Below, one piece after another: positions 44,850-57,698 of a stretch of DNA of 64,000 nucleotides. Origin of the DNA: Aselliscus stoliczkanus. Taxonomy: Eukaryota; Chordata; Mammalia; Chiroptera; Hipposideridae. The translations under genes were made by a program, and so were the position numbers. Where the stretch lies: NCBI GenBank assembly GCA_033961575.1, contig CM066735.1, positions 32,631,501 to 32,695,500 of the forward strand, written 5' to 3'. The stretch's first letter is position 1. Every line of letters begins with the position of its first letter. Under the pieces are notes generated by a model. The model was not told the DNA's origin. It worked only from the letters and a program-made list of their open reading frames with translations, and did not search any database.

Positions 44850-46548
44850 AAGAGCTGAGTAAAAGGATTAAAAAATAATTTTAAAATGAGAATAAAAATC
44901 ATTTTGAGTCTCTTCTTTGGGTTTTCATGAACAGCCTTATGGCATACTAGGGAACGTAAATCATAGCATTATTTATCTATATTATAACCTAGATTTCTAA
45001 GTATTAGGTATTTTAAAGTTAACTTGCATATAAACTGTACTTGATCATGTTTATGAATGTTTTTCTTTATTTTTGGTATACATATTAGACGTGGAAGTTC
45101 TTTTTTATTTTTTTATGAATAAAATGCAAATAAACATAAGTACCTGCAAATATAAAAATTTACAAACATATATACATAGACACACACTAATTAAGTGTAA
45201 TTATAAAACATAAATGCAAAATATCCTAGGAAATTTATCTCTTAAAATAATATGATAAAGATTATTGAGAAGGTGTATGTTTTAAAGATATTTTTAGCTT
45301 TTTAACTAGAAAAGTTGAAGAATTGAAACTTAAAGTCTTTTAGTCCAAAAGGTGATTCTGTTAACTGTTGTATTAGCAAATCTTTGTAATGACTTGTAAA
45401 GTTCAAGGACACTTGCCATAAGACATCTCTCCATCAGAAAACTGGTTGGGTTTCTAGTGTCTGCTTGTGTCTGCTTCTCTTTGTTGGTGGACGTATACCA
45501 ACAAATCTTTCTCATTCTTGCTTCTTTTATAACCCATTCATCCTATTTATGTACTCATTGTTCACTCATTCATTCACTCATTTAACAAACATCAAGTAAA
45601 GATCTCGAGGCATACATGTGGGCAATTTGCAAGGGATATATATGTATGGGTGTGTTATATATATTTTTTATGTTTGGGGAAATAACAGAGAAATTATCTG
45701 TTCTCTGATGGCTTTACATTATGGCTGTAGTGAAAAATATTTGTTTTTGTGTTTTTACAATACCTATCTAATCCTGCCACTAGCCCAGCACTTCCTAAAG
45801 TTATCTATTCACAGAGTCTGACTGGAGCAGACATCATAGGACATTTTAAAATATTGCCCCAAGAAAAATTTTCATCACTAACAAATCATTTCTTCGGGAT
45901 TTTCAAGGATATTCTGTTTGTAAAATCTTTTGATAAAATATATTACTGGAGATGGTACAATATAAGTTACCAGCGAACACCTTTTCTAGGCTATTTAATA
46001 ACCATCTCAGAGTGATGGCCTTTGGCTCAAGATATTCCTAGAGGGCTGGGGCCAAACAGATGGGCTAGACAGAGAGATGGGACCAAGGTCAAGTTTTACC
46101 TGTATTATAATTTTGTAAATGTTCTCAAAATTATTTCAAGATAAATTATTTCATCTGCTCTTGTTATAACTGGGAAACAAAAAGAAGTGTATTCAAAAAC
46201 TATTCGAGGAAGACCGATTAAAATGAAAAGCATAACATTTCTAAAAGAAAAATATCCCATGGATTTCATAAAATAGTCTTTGGAATCTTAGAGGGAATAG
46301 TATTAGAAATAGAAAATTTCTTAACAGTACCCTTTTGAGAGCCCTGCAGATCAATTAATTGCTTCTAATTGCTTCTAAACATGAGGAGGAAAATCCTATC
46401 CTAGTATATTTGATGGCCAACCAAGCAGAATGACAGTACAAACTTTAAAGGGCTCTTTCGTTTAAAATGTTATCTTTTTGGTAATAGAAAATAATTATGA
46501 TGATAGAAAACCTGAGCTGTAAATTCAAATATTAAGGGCATTTATTTA
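44850..46548. other. Mostly unassigned; L2-like scrap
   Basis: TTCACTCATTCATTCACTCATTTAACAAACATC at about 45560-45595 is typical of L2 3'-region fragments. Otherwise I see no gene. The frames at 45618-46015 have no known motif. Confidence 0.4.
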
Positions 46549-46812
46549 TTTATTTCCAGTTTTATTGAGAAATAATTGACATACATCACTGTATAAGTTT
46601 AAGGTGTACAGCATTATGGTTTGATTTACATATACTGTGAAGTGATCACCACAATAAGCTTTAACAACAATCATCTCAAAAAAAAGACACAAAAAGAAAA
46701 AGAGAAAAAACTTCCTTGTGATGAGAACTCTTAGGATCTACTGTCTTAACTTTCCTATACATCATAAAGTAGTGTTATAGTTATAATGTTGCATATTAGA
46801 TCCTAAGGGTAT
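46549..46812 (-). mobile_element. Ancient L1 3' end, inverted
   Basis: The plus strand reads TTATTGAGAAATAATTGACATACATCACTGTATAAG, TTTAAGGTGTACAGCATTATGG, AAGTGATCACCACAATAAGC and CTCTTAGGATCTACTGTCTTAAC. These are reverse-complement L1 3' UTR words, as at 28.6 kb. Confidence 0.78.
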
Positions 46813-47334
46813 TTATTTTTTACATCAATCTTATTAATACTTTCATTTGTATTTTTCTAAGTGAATTCCTAACTACATCCCTAACTATATTAGATGATCA
46901 TGGTGAGACTGTTTTTTCTTTTCATATTTATCTTTAGATAAGTCAAATTGTAGTTTGAAATACCCATTCAGCTGCTCTTTTTTTTTTTTTTTAATTTTTA
47001 GCTATAATTCCAACTTGGTGGGCAGAATGAAAACTGAAAAAAATATCATGAGGAGTAGATGGGAAACATTCCCTGTGTGCATTGTGTTCTGAATTTAATG
47101 AGGCGATCATGAATCAGAATGCTGGGAACTTGCTGTAACAAACCAAGGTTAGGAAGATTCTGAGTAGCCAACTCAACCTTATGACATAGGAAATTAGGAT
47201 TTCCTAGCATGAGGTCTTAAAATACAGGACATGAACATGAATCAGAGGAGAAATGGATATATTCTGGAAAAACAGCAGCTCCTCTCAAGGAGAAAAAGAA
47301 AGTTTTAGTACAATAGTAAGAGAAAATATAATGT

Positions 47335-47460
47335 CTACTCATTCATTCACTCACTTAATATAATGAACACATGTCATGTGCCAAGCAGGATACAAAAATG
47401 CCTAAAGCATGACACCTAATTTCTAACCTAGTGTGTGTGCAAAGAGGATAGAATGGATTA
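47335..47460 (+). mobile_element. L2 3'-region fragment
   Basis: CATTCATTCACTCACTTAATATAATGAACACATGTCATGTGCCAAGCAGGATACAAAAATG fits the 'attcaacaaatatttattgagcacctactatgtgccaggcac' segment of L2. Diverged. Confidence 0.5.
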
Positions 47461-48002
47461 CATATTGAAATAGTAGAACTCACAAATTACATAAGCCTTG
47501 TGTATAAATTTAGGTGCTCATGTAGTTTTGAGCTATAACTGGCCTTGCACAAAATGTAACAGAGTCAAGAGTTGTTGTTTTTTCTTTCTCTGAGTTTAAA
47601 GTGTAAAATGATCAAAACCATATGCTATGAATTTCACAAAGGATAGTATTACTTGACCAGAAAACATAAGCTGGTCCTTTTAACCAAAACAAAGTCAGGC
47701 GTTCAGCCCAAGTCCAGTCTTTGATGAGGGAGTTAGGAGATGAGAATGGGGTAATGGGTGGTGGCATATATCCTGGCTCTGAAGATTTAGAAGTATAACT
47801 AGTTCTCATCCATGTTTTCCTGGTTCTGCCCTTATTTTTGACAACAGGCCAATAAGGTAGAGGCAACCAACTGTGAAAAGATGGTCCTCATGTGACCCTT
47901 GGCAGTACATATCATTCCAGAGCAGGAAGTTTTTTCCACTTCATTCTTCTTGCCCTTCATTCCAACCTCAACCTCAGCTGACAACCTAATTTATGATTTA
48001 AA

Positions 48003-48235
48003 AAAGAATTCATTTATTCATTCATTAAACATATATTTATATAGCACTTAACTATGTCAGGAACTATGTTAAGCATTAGAGATATAATAGTGAGCAAAAT
48101 GGCCAAAGCCTTGCCCTCATGAAAATTATAGCCCAGTGTTGAATATAATTTATCAAATATTTATTTAATATTCTCTGTTTGTTATTTGGAGGATATAAAA
48201 GAAGCCAGGCACTGTCTCTGTTGTCTAGGAGTTAA
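48003..48235 (+). mobile_element. L2 3'-region fragment
   Basis: CATTTATTCATTCATTAAACATATATTTATATAGCACTTAACTATGTCAGGAACTATG...GATATAATAGTGAGCAAAATGG...CCTTGCCCTCATG follows the L2 order closely. Confidence 0.7.
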
Positions 48236-50970
48236 CCATTTTCAGAAATAGAGATGTCCAGTTTAAAAATATAAGGCAGTAAGTAATTAACAGCAAAACT
48301 GAACACAACCAAGTGTTCAAATGTACAATTATATAACAACTGATACTTCCTTGGTGACAGCTACTGCTTCTCAGCATGACATTCGGAGCACCAACTAGGT
48401 AGTGTCTTTTGTCAGACAGGTGGTGTCTTTCTCTGCCATCTGTCCCTGGAGTGCATGTCACAGAGAGGCAGAGACCCTGGAACTTGCAAAATGAAAGAAA
48501 AATCACACTAGTGTGGATAATTGCAAGAGAATCAAAAATTTCTACTTAGAAGCCAAAAGTGGTTCAACTGGCATTCGACCACTGAGTAAACCAAGTGACT
48601 GGATTAGTTTAATACATCCATCAACCAAAAATCAATGAACAGACAAAATGATGCTAAAACATAAAAACTAACTTGTTGACAGCCATGCATCTGATCCATT
48701 TTCTCCCGATCTCTCCACTGCTCAGTGGCTTCATTGGAGCTAAAACAAAACACAGGACATCTTTTCTTCAGGCCTCCATTTATTTTCATTTACTCTGCTC
48801 TCTTCTTATAGTACACTGCTTCCCTCGGTTGGACGTGCTCAGAGCTGCCCAGACCCTCTCTCCAGGGGAGAGCCCTTTTTTGTCCCTGTCAAAATTATTG
48901 TTAATCTACCTGTGTGGGAATCCAGCCCTGATTTTGTCTATTGACAAACAATTACATCGAAGCTGTTGATTAAATGATTGAATCATTTTACCTCTTGATT
49001 CAAGTGATGTTTTTTGTTTTACTCTATGTAACTATCAGTTCATTTTATTGCTCATAGAGAGAGAGTTCTGTTCTCACAGAGCAGGAAACATGGTCTGAAG
49101 CTGAAAGGGAAGGAACTCACTTAAATGGTAACAATGACAATAAACCTTTTCAGAAAGAAGCAGTTATTCCCTACTCCTTCATCCCCTTCTCCCCACCCCA
49201 TACACACACATATAAGTGGCTCCCACCTCCTTCTGTCATTCCAATCAAAACAGGTTGTATACTGCTAATTACTGAGAGCTCAGAATCCTAATCCTTCACA
49301 CCTTGTTTATTAACCAGCCTAATAATAATGTGAGAAATCTAAAGGGTGAGGGTGATGGTCATACTTCCCAGCAGCTGTGCTAGAACTGTCATCTGGTCAC
49401 TCAGCACAGTTCAAGCCTTCCTATTTTGATATTTATATTTGGTGTTTTGTTTACCTTCTTTTACATATGGATATGCTTGTTTTCCACAACATGGTCCAAA
49501 TAATATTATATTTTCAGAAGTAGAATTATGAAGAATAAGAAAAGGAACCTATGAAATGTAATCTAAAAGAACACAAGGTTGCGAGCACAAATTTGTAGAT
49601 GGGTATCTGAAAGATATTGCGTGATATCTCTAATTAATATACTCTGGGCATTTAAAAAGTTATTATCCATGAGCTAATCATTATACATTGTTTCCTAGGT
49701 TTTCATGAGTCCCCATTTTATAAGGCTCATGTTCAGATTTTAGTTGCTCCTACTCTGTGCAGTCTGTGTGTGTGCTGGACAGAGCATGCAAATTCTTGAA
49801 TGAAGCATAATATGCACAATAAGAAATGAGTTCATTTTACACTGGTTGAATCGATAGACAACACCATATAGTGTTTAAAATGTATCTTGCTGATTTTTAA
49901 CAAGAAAAAAAATCACAGAAAATATAATGTTGGTTTTAAAAAAAAATATTTTGAAACAAAACAAAATAAAAACTGCTTTATCTTCCCAAGCCAGAAGTGT
50001 AGAGTTAGTGGCATAGTGGCTGACCCCCGTTTTCAGTATATTCTCCGTTTTAAGGACATTGACAGGAAATGGTCAGCCTGGAGATACAATGAAAGGAAAC
50101 TCAGCAGTGAAGGTTTCACTGATAACATGTGATTTGAAGTCAGAGAACGGCCGTAACGGTCATTCACTTACTTAGTCCAAAGTGTTTAATAATCTAAAGT
50201 CTCCATTAAAATCTTGTCATAAAAGCACACAGAGGATGATATTTGACACAGGAGGCAGGGAGGAATATTTTCCTACTAATAAGTTGGTTACAATAACTGG
50301 TAATATTCAGGTAATATTTTACAACATTCTATTTATCTTATCCATATTTTCCTAACATTTCTTATGTTTTACAATTTAAAAAATGACTAATTTTTAAAGT
50401 AAGCTCATTTATAATAGAACTTTGACAAAACAGAACACACCCCTATTCGTTCTCATCTACTACTTCTCTCCACCTGTCACTGTTTTTCCATTTATCTTAA
50501 GAGAATAGCTCTCCTTAGTAGACAAAACAAAAAAACAAAAACAAAAAAACCCACCAAAATCCAGTGTTTTATTTGCATAAAAATTCATCCTATGTTTTCT
50601 TAACTGGAGTATGCCCTATGGTCAATCATTCAGCTTTTTCTAACATCAATAACTTACTGAACTATATGAGAAAATCCTCAGAGACAACAGAAGGTACACT
50701 CTTATTCCTGTACAAATAACACCATATGCAAGCCCATAACTTAGATTTATTGTTCTGTTTTCCTTTCATAGTATTATTATTATTATTACTTTCCTTTTTA
50801 CCAGACTATCAGCCTAACAATATGTGCAACACTTACAATTTCTTTGACCTTAGAAAGTGAATAAGTAAATTTGTTAAATTGTGGGTTACATAAAAGATTA
50901 TTAATGTTCAATGGAAACTTGAAGATTTTCACTGAGTAAGCTCTAATATTTAGGTTTTTATAAAGATTTT
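48236..50970. other. Nothing recognised
   Basis: I see no supported gene or named repeat. A (TTA)n tract lies near 50768-50786. The frame at 49887-50132 (81 codons) has no domain I recognise, and its first part translates an A-rich run. Confidence 0.4.
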
Positions 50971-50972
50971 TA

Positions 50973-51085
50973 CGGGGCTGGCCTAGTGGCGACATGGTTA
51001 AACGCTGGCTACGGAAGCCAGTGGCCCCCATTCGGGTCCCACATATGAGGGCCAGTGACACTGCCCTCAAAAAAAAAAAAAAACA
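50973..51085 (+). mobile_element. Head-only mini-SINE (type B head)
   Basis: ACGGGGCTGGCCTAGTGGCG start, CATTCGGGTCCC B-box-like stretch, and an end after GACACTGCCCTC followed by a 15-base A-tail. A short word ending ATTTTTAC lies on both sides (about 50964-50972 and 51078-51086), a possible target-site duplication. Confidence 0.88.
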
Positions 51086-51207
51086 TTTTTACTACTCAAA
51101 CATCTCTTTTTCAGAATTCAGAGTTTGCAATGCTTTCAAATGGGTAGTAAATATGTATAAGGCTGATTTTAGTTGCATGAAGTTTTCGTGTCTGTGAGTT
51201 AAAAAGT

Positions 51208-51515
51208 AGCACCATCCAATGGAAATATATTGTGAGTCACGTATTTAATTGTAAATGTTCTACTAGACCCAATAAAAAAGTAAAAAGAAAAAAGTGAAAT
51301 AAATTTTAATAACATATTTTATTTAATCCAATATATCCAAAATGTCATTTCAACAGCTAAGAATTATTCAGATTGTTCTCACTCTTCTTTAATTCTGTCT
51401 TTGAAATTCTGTGCATAGTTTGAACATACAGCAGATCTCAATTTTGAGGAGCCACCTTTCTAATGTTCAATAGTCACATGTAGCTGGTGACTATCACACT
51501 GAACACATGATAACA
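51208..51515. mobile_element. hAT-like DNA-transposon relic (same family as 13.5 kb)
   Basis: GCACCATCCAATGGAAATATATTGTGAGTCACG at the left, AAATTTTAATAACATATTTTATTTAATCCAATATATCCAAAATG in the middle, and AATAGTCACATGTAGCTGGTGACTATCACACTGAACA at the right. These match the CAGTGCTGTCCAATAGAA family with its inverted ends. It encodes nothing. Confidence 0.72.
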
Positions 51516-51829
51516 GAGGATTTTTCTCCTTTAACCATTAGGTCTCTGTGGGTCTAATCAATAGCCTTTTAAAAAGTTATGAGGAATTTAATGGAAAATC
51601 ATTCTGTTTAAACAGGTTTTGTTTACCTAGAAATCTAGGGAGAAAAAGGTATTTTGTTCACTTGGGGCACTAGAATGTACATTTCGCTGGTAAGTCATGA
51701 CCTCCCAAGTTTAGATTTTTAGATTTAATACCTGAAGTGTCATCATTTCATGAACACATCAAAGTACTCATTGAGCATGGCTGAACTCACTCTTTATGGA
51801 TACAAATTATAATTTACAATGCATATTTC

Positions 51830-52150
51830 TCTGCAATCTATTTACCTAACAAACGTTAGTCATGCATTCCCTGTGTGACAGGCTAAGTGTAGATAGATTA
51901 AGACCTGTGAAACCAGACAGTTTCTACCCTCAGGGAGTATCCATTCCAGTGAGCGAGAAAAAGATATGAATCAGATAGATACACGTAAAATCACAACGCT
52001 GAGAAATGCTGCACAGGAGGCCACTGTCTTGTGGACATAAAAAGAAGGTCTGACCTAGGGGGCAAGGTCAAGGAAAACTTCCTTGAGGAAGTGGTGCTTG
52101 AGCTGAGATCTAAGGGATGAGTAACTCTGAGCCCGCAGAGAGGAACTGGG
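51830..52150 (+). mobile_element. L2 3'-region fragment
   Basis: CTACCCTCAGGGAGTATCCATTCCAGTGAG and then GGGGGCAAGGTCAAGGAAAACTTCCTTGAGGAAGTGGTGCTTGAGCTGAGATCTAAGGGATGAGTA are the L2 3'-region words in order. It is well preserved for L2. Confidence 0.75.
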
Positions 52151-52439
52151 AAGGATATACTGCAGAGTTTGATATCAAGCTCAAGTTTTGTCTCTTGAAG
52201 AAACTGTGGTAAAGAGAAACCTTTTCTCCTTGTGGCTGAGGGAATAGTTCTCTCTCAGATTGCATCTTTGGCTTTTCTTCCTGAGAGTCTCTCGTGACCC
52301 CAGTACTGTCTTCTCCTGTAACTTCGGTGCCAAGTGGGGACAGTCTCTTCAGACTTTCATGCTCTCCTATTTGCTTAGGCATTTAGTGACTCCAGGACTC
52401 CTTGGCATATGCACTTTATCTTTTCTTTAAAATGTTTTA

Positions 52440-53002
52440 AATACATGTGAATGGGAATTTCTGTATAATTAATTCACCAACTGGTAAAAGCTTTTGCAAC
52501 ATATTAAAAATGATATAAGATAAAGAACTCTTACAAATCAGTATAAAGCCAATAAAACAAATGGGAAAAGGACAAAATAGGCAATTCACAAAAGAAACAT
52601 AAATGACAAAAGCACATGAAGCTCAGCAGTTATCAAAGGAAAAAAAATGATACCTATAGATTTTGTTTAGCTTATCGACAAAGGTGATAAAGAGCATGGT
52701 ATGTGTCTAAGGAAACAGGAATTCTAAGATACTATTGGATAGAAGAGTTATTTAGAACCATTGGTCTGGAGGACAATTAGTCAATATACACACTAAAAGA
52801 CACAGAGTATATACCCATGAACCCAATATTTCTATTCTTAGAATTTATAATAGAGGAACTAAATAAACAAGTGGTTAAAACAAATATATAAATTTTAGGC
52901 TGTAATAGTTATAAAATGGAACCCACCTAAATATCCAACAAGACAGGAATGCTTAAAAATTATATGTTAATGCAAAGAAATATATTGTAAAGTATGATAT
53001 AA

Positions 53003-53041
<39 letters not shown>

Positions 53042-53340
53042 TAAAGGAAGACATTCACAATATTCTGATAAGTGAAAAGAAAAACAGAGTATGAAGCATT
53101 ATGAACAAAATACTACTCTTTTTTTGTAAATATATCTGCACACACATGCATTACATGAGTGTCCTTCCATTGCAAAGAGTCTAAAAAATGTAGCCAAGTT
53201 TTAACACACAACAGTATGGTTATGTATAGTTCCTTTTTTTTTAAATCTAAATTGTGTGCTTTTAATAGCAATTTTCTCTCATACTTGAGACACAAACATT
53301 CTTTTTGAGATATTTTCTCATTTAGAAAAACAGTTTTTTA
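52440..53340 (+). mobile_element. Ancient L1 (L1M/HAL1-like) 3' part
   Basis: AAAGAACTCTTACAAATCAGTATAAAGCC, AAATGGGAAAAGGACAAAATAGGCAATTCAC, CACACTAAAAGACACAGAGTATATACCC and CCACCTAAATATCCAACAAGACAGG follow the old L1 ORF2 C-terminal order. An (AT)n tract lies at about 53008-53038. Frames are broken. Confidence 0.65.
53008..53039. repeat. (AT)n microsatellite
   Basis: About 15 AT units inside the ancient L1 fragment. Confidence 0.9.
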
Positions 53341-53819
53341 AAAGGTAAAGAAAACAAAAAAAATTTACCCATCTATTACTCTCCAAAGACAACTGCTTAA
53401 TTGTGAAGTATTTTCCTTCAATCTTTTTCTTAAAGTATATTTTTTCTTTTTTGTTTTAAACATGGTTTTGATCATATTTAATTGGGCTTCTGAGACCAGT
53501 GCTAAACCTTTCCTGAGGGACAAGCTTTTACAGATTTTCTTATATCCAGTTACAGAGTTTTTCCATAATTGGGGAATAACAGTTTATAATTAGGTTGGCT
53601 GAATTTAAGCTTTATCCAGATACCCTTGTGGAAGGAGACACCACCTCTCCTCATTCTTGGTGTGTTCAATTCAGTCAGATGTGGTTTTTCTAAGCCAATG
53701 ATTCTCCTCAAGAATTTTTGCTGACCTGGACAAAGTGCTTATTAATCACACAAGACTGTGCTCCAAATGTCCAGAATTAGCATTAAGAATAAGATCATTA
53801 GTAGTCTTATTAAAGAAAC

Positions 53820-54699
53820 ACTGTGTCAGTGACTAAGAGGATAGACTCTAGAGCCAAATTACCTGGGTTCAAATCCTAGCTCTGCCACTTTTAGCTATGT
53901 AACCTAAGATTAGGTACTTAATTTACGGTGCTTTAATTTCCTCTACAGTAAACTTGGAATAACAAAGGCATGTACTTCATAAATTATTGGAAGCATTAGC
54001 GCTATTTACAATAGCCAAGACTTGGAAACAACCGAAATGCCCATCGGTAGATGACTAGATTAAGAAACTGTGGTACATATATACAATGGAGTATTACTCC
54101 TCTATAAAGAAGAATGAAATCGTACCATTTGCAATGATATGGATGGACCTAGAGACTATTATGTTAAGTGAAATAAGTCAGTCGGAGAAAGACAAATGCC
54201 ATATGATCTCACTTATATGTGTGAATGAATGAGCAAAGGAAACAGAAACAGTCTCATAGATATAGAGGAAAAACAGGGTTGCTAGTTGGGAGGGGAGTGG
54301 GGATGAGGGAGAAGGGGAAGGGATTAGACAGCATAAATAGGTTACTACAATATTGCCACAGGGATATGAAAGTCAGTTCAGGGAATATAATAATGTTGTA
54401 AATATTTTGTGGGGTGTCAGATGGTCACATGTCTTGTTAGGGAGAGCACCTCATGGATAGAGGCTTGATCACTGCACTGTACATTTGAAACTGATGTTGT
54501 ATAATATTGTATGTCAACTGTAATTGAATATATAGATAGTCACGGGATATGGATTATACGGTGGAAGGGAGTCAAAGGAATTGTAATAGATAGTATGATA
54601 CGGGGGGAAGAGTGGGGTGGAGAATTGGGGGTGGGGGGTTGTCACTTTGAGGGGTAAAAAGTATAACTATTGCACTGTGTTGTACATCTGAAGCTAATT

Positions 54700-54730
<31 letters not shown>

Positions 54731-54800
54731 TATTGGAAGCATTAAATGAGTTAACATAGGCAAAACACTCATAATAGGGTGTGGCACAGGTATCAATGAC
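53820..54800 (+). mobile_element. MIR relic, split by a young L1
   Basis: The left arm (53820-53998) has CTAGAGCCAAATTACCTGGGTTCAAATCCTAGCTCTGCCACTT, the MIR core. The right arm (54745-54800) resumes with AATGAGTTAACATAGGCAAAACACTCATAATAG, the MIR 3' part. The two arms join cleanly when the L1 and one duplication copy are removed. Confidence 0.88.
53999..54724 (+). mobile_element. Young 5'-truncated LINE-1 (0.73 kb)
   Basis: It contains the last part of ORF2 (from GCGCTATTTACAATAGCCAAGAC; the words ATGGATGGACCTAGAGACTATTATG and GAAATAAGTCAGTCGGAGAAAGA match the ORF2 C-terminus) and the complete 3' UTR with its G-rich stretch. It ends CTGAAGCTAATTTAAAAATAAATAAAT. A duplication of 18-20 bp (AAATTATTGGAAGCATTA, 53981-53998 and 54727-54744) flanks it. 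The sequence is very close to the 3' end of the full-length element at 17 kb, so both belong to one recent lineage. Confidence 0.95.
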
Positions 54801-55215
54801 CATTAAACGTTATTTTAGATTATTATTCAGAAACCCTACTTACTTAGAAATGATGCCAGATGCACAATGGTTGAAAGGTATGGACATGCGCACTGTGATT
54901 TCAACAGTATAATCCACTGAACAAAGTTACCCTAGAAGGTGTTCTGCATATATCATCTTACTATTTCTTACAATAACACTTTACAATAAGCATTGTTTCT
55001 ATTTTAAGGACTATAAAACTGGGGTTCCTAAAGTTAATTCTCGAAGTCACGTGTACTTAGAAGGAGGTGGAGTAGAGCAGGAATGCCAGAGTGGGGAGGT
55101 GTTCCTTAGTTTACAGCTTTTATTGGTTGGAGTGCTTTCTGGACTAGGAAAATGTAAACGGCAGAAATAAAGATGTCAAAATATTTGCACATTGTTTACC
55201 CTTCCTTCAATAACA
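54801..55215. other. Nothing recognised
   Basis: No gene or repeat I can name. Confidence 0.4.
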
Positions 55216-55345
55216 GAGAGTTTCTCTTCATTAACTTGGCAATATTTATGGAGCACCTGCCATAAGCCAGGCACTGTTTTAAGAACTGGAGCTACCCTGC
55301 CTTTCAAGTTTATTTTGGAGATGGAGAGACAGGCAATAAATAAGA
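55216..55345 (+). mobile_element. L2 3'-region fragment
   Basis: GGCAATATTTATGGAGCACCTGCCATAAGCCAGGCACTGTTTTAAGAACTGG and GACAGGCAATAAATAAGAG follow the L2 3'-region order. Confidence 0.65.
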
Positions 55346-57655
55346 GTCTACCAGATATGAAGCTATCACAATACCACCCATCTATACTCAGCTTTGGGAT
55401 GGTGGGGCAAACACTCACTCTGCCTAGCCAGCCCTGGGTACCTGCTGTCTAGTGCATTAGCAAAGGTAGGACTTGCTCACTGCAGCTACACACAGTCTCC
55501 TGCTCACCTCTGCAGTTTCAGGGAGCACCGCTCACCTTCACACACCCCAACTCCATTTTCCAGAGGCCATAGGAGCTGATGGGGGAGAATGTTGAGCACA
55601 GAGGCCAAGCACAACTGATAGGCTCTTACCCCCGTAGAAGCACAAGTAGGGGCTGAAAGTCTCTGCTATGCCCGCTGGTGCCCTGGTAAGCTCTGCCAAG
55701 AAGGGACACTACAGAGAGAGTGGAAGGCTTGAGGAGAAAGAAGTGTGCTTCCGGGAAGTTTCCTATCTGTGGTTCGTGTCCTGAACATCACTCAAGAGAT
55801 GCTTCCTCATGCTGCAAGTAGTAGCAGGTAAGTCCAGTTTGCAGTAGAGAACAAGCTTCATCACGCTTCACCTCAAAAACATCAGCACGGGCTGGCTGGG
55901 CTGCCTTTGCCCAGGTCTGTGCTTCAGGTAAGAAGGTGTAAGGTACTAAGGTGCTAAATTTGGTAACTCCAGTCTATACCCTTTGTTCCCCCAGTCCCAG
56001 AGGTGATAGCTGCTTCCAGCAGTTGCTACGTTTTTTTCTTACCTTTTCAGTTACCTAGTTAACTGAATATATCATTAGTTACCTAGTTACTATCCCATGT
56101 TGAACAACTACTGTTCCATTTCTTACTTTTAAACAGGATGGCCATGAAGATTGTGTTTAAGGCTTCCCCCCACCTTCAGTATTTAGCATTATTTCTCAGG
56201 CCCTCTGGCAACTCAGGTACCCTGTGAGATACAGGTGGAAATCAGTGGGTGGGACTTCTGGAAAAACTTTCTGGTCCTGCCTTCTTTTTCTCCTGTATCC
56301 TAACAGAAATGAAGATAGGATGGCTGGAACTGCAGAAACCACCCTGTGCCCTTGTAAATGGAAAACATGTGCTGAGTACAGCAGAGCAGTAAGAAAGAGC
56401 ATAGTTTTCTGATACATAGTGTATGTACTACATATGTATATGCATACTATATGATATATATAACATACTTCCCTCAGCCATGTTGAGTTTCCTAACTTCA
56501 AATTCCTTTAACATGAGACAAAATTACATGTTTCTTGTTTAGACTATTGTCTCTACTAGCCAAATATAATTCTTAACCACATTCCTTCAATGATGACAGA
56601 GTGACATCATATATGACCACATAAATTAGATTTATTATTATTTCTCCTCCTACTTTAATTGGTTTATGATAATAAATTTGAGTACATCTATTTTATTACA
56701 CAAGTATCCAAAAATAATTCCTAGATATTCTAAAGTTTTGGGAGTTTTAGTTTTCACCTTAACATCTTTGGATAACATCTGCAAAAACAATCACCAAACA
56801 TTTGTGAAATGGGGATAAGAGGATTAGCTACTTTGGAAGATAATATATATGTGAACACTCAGTAAATATTAAAGGAACATAAAAATATTGCTGTTATCCA
56901 GCCAGATAGATCATGTGAAGCCAAGGTTAAATCATGATAGCAAAAAATAATTACATTAAAGATAAACCAGTGAAAGTAAATCTGATATAAAAAGTAAATA
57001 TAGTCTTATACTCATATATTTTGGCAGCACAGTATTTCAAACAAATACACTTACATATTTTTTTACACCCCCACCATTAGATATGGAAGATTTATTTTTT
57101 CATTAGAGATATACTTTGTAAAGATTAGACAATCAGTACTAGCTCATATTAAGAAAAGTCTCTGTGAAAATACAGCACATGCAGTCTCATAGGGCTGCAT
57201 GCCATGCTATGAAAACAGCAGGGAAGTTTTATAAAAAGTAACTTCACTCACATTTTCCAATACAAAAAGAAAAGGTTTGGTTTCACTAATGTAACCTGTA
57301 CTACAGCTTTTTATGCATATTTCTGTGAGACTCTGCATTTTCCTTAGAGATTAAGATGGTCTCATAAAGAAATCGCCCTTTCCAAAATAGTTAATTTGCT
57401 TTTTAGTCCATTACATAACTTATGCTTCAAAGGAAGTAAGGAAGAGAAGCATGAGCCAGAGGAAAAGACAGCCCTGTAAAGTCAGACACCCAAGATCTGC
57501 AAGGAGGAAGCTGAAGGTAGGAAATGATCATGCATGCAGTTATATTCACACATATTTGAAGCAGGACAGCAATTTATACTCTGTAAATTAAAAAAAAAGC
57601 TAGCCTTGTTTTGAGAATTATCAAAACCCCTCTTTTCAATTTAGCTTGAACCATT
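55346..57655. other. Nothing recognised
   Basis: About 55,380-56,030 has higher GC than the surroundings but contains no frame or promoter I can support. No repeat is named. Confidence 0.4.
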
Positions 57656-57658
57656 AAA

Positions 57659-57666
57659 TACACACA

Positions 57667-57697
<31 letters not shown>

Positions 57698-57698
57698 T
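57659..57698 (+). repeat. (CA)n microsatellite
   Basis: About 19 CA units with one interruption (CATACACA). Confidence 0.93.

Noticed and set aside
49887..50132. 81-codon frame as a possible exon
   Set aside because: The first half translates A-rich sequence and no motif or coding signature is visible. Alignment to other mammals would be needed to revive it.
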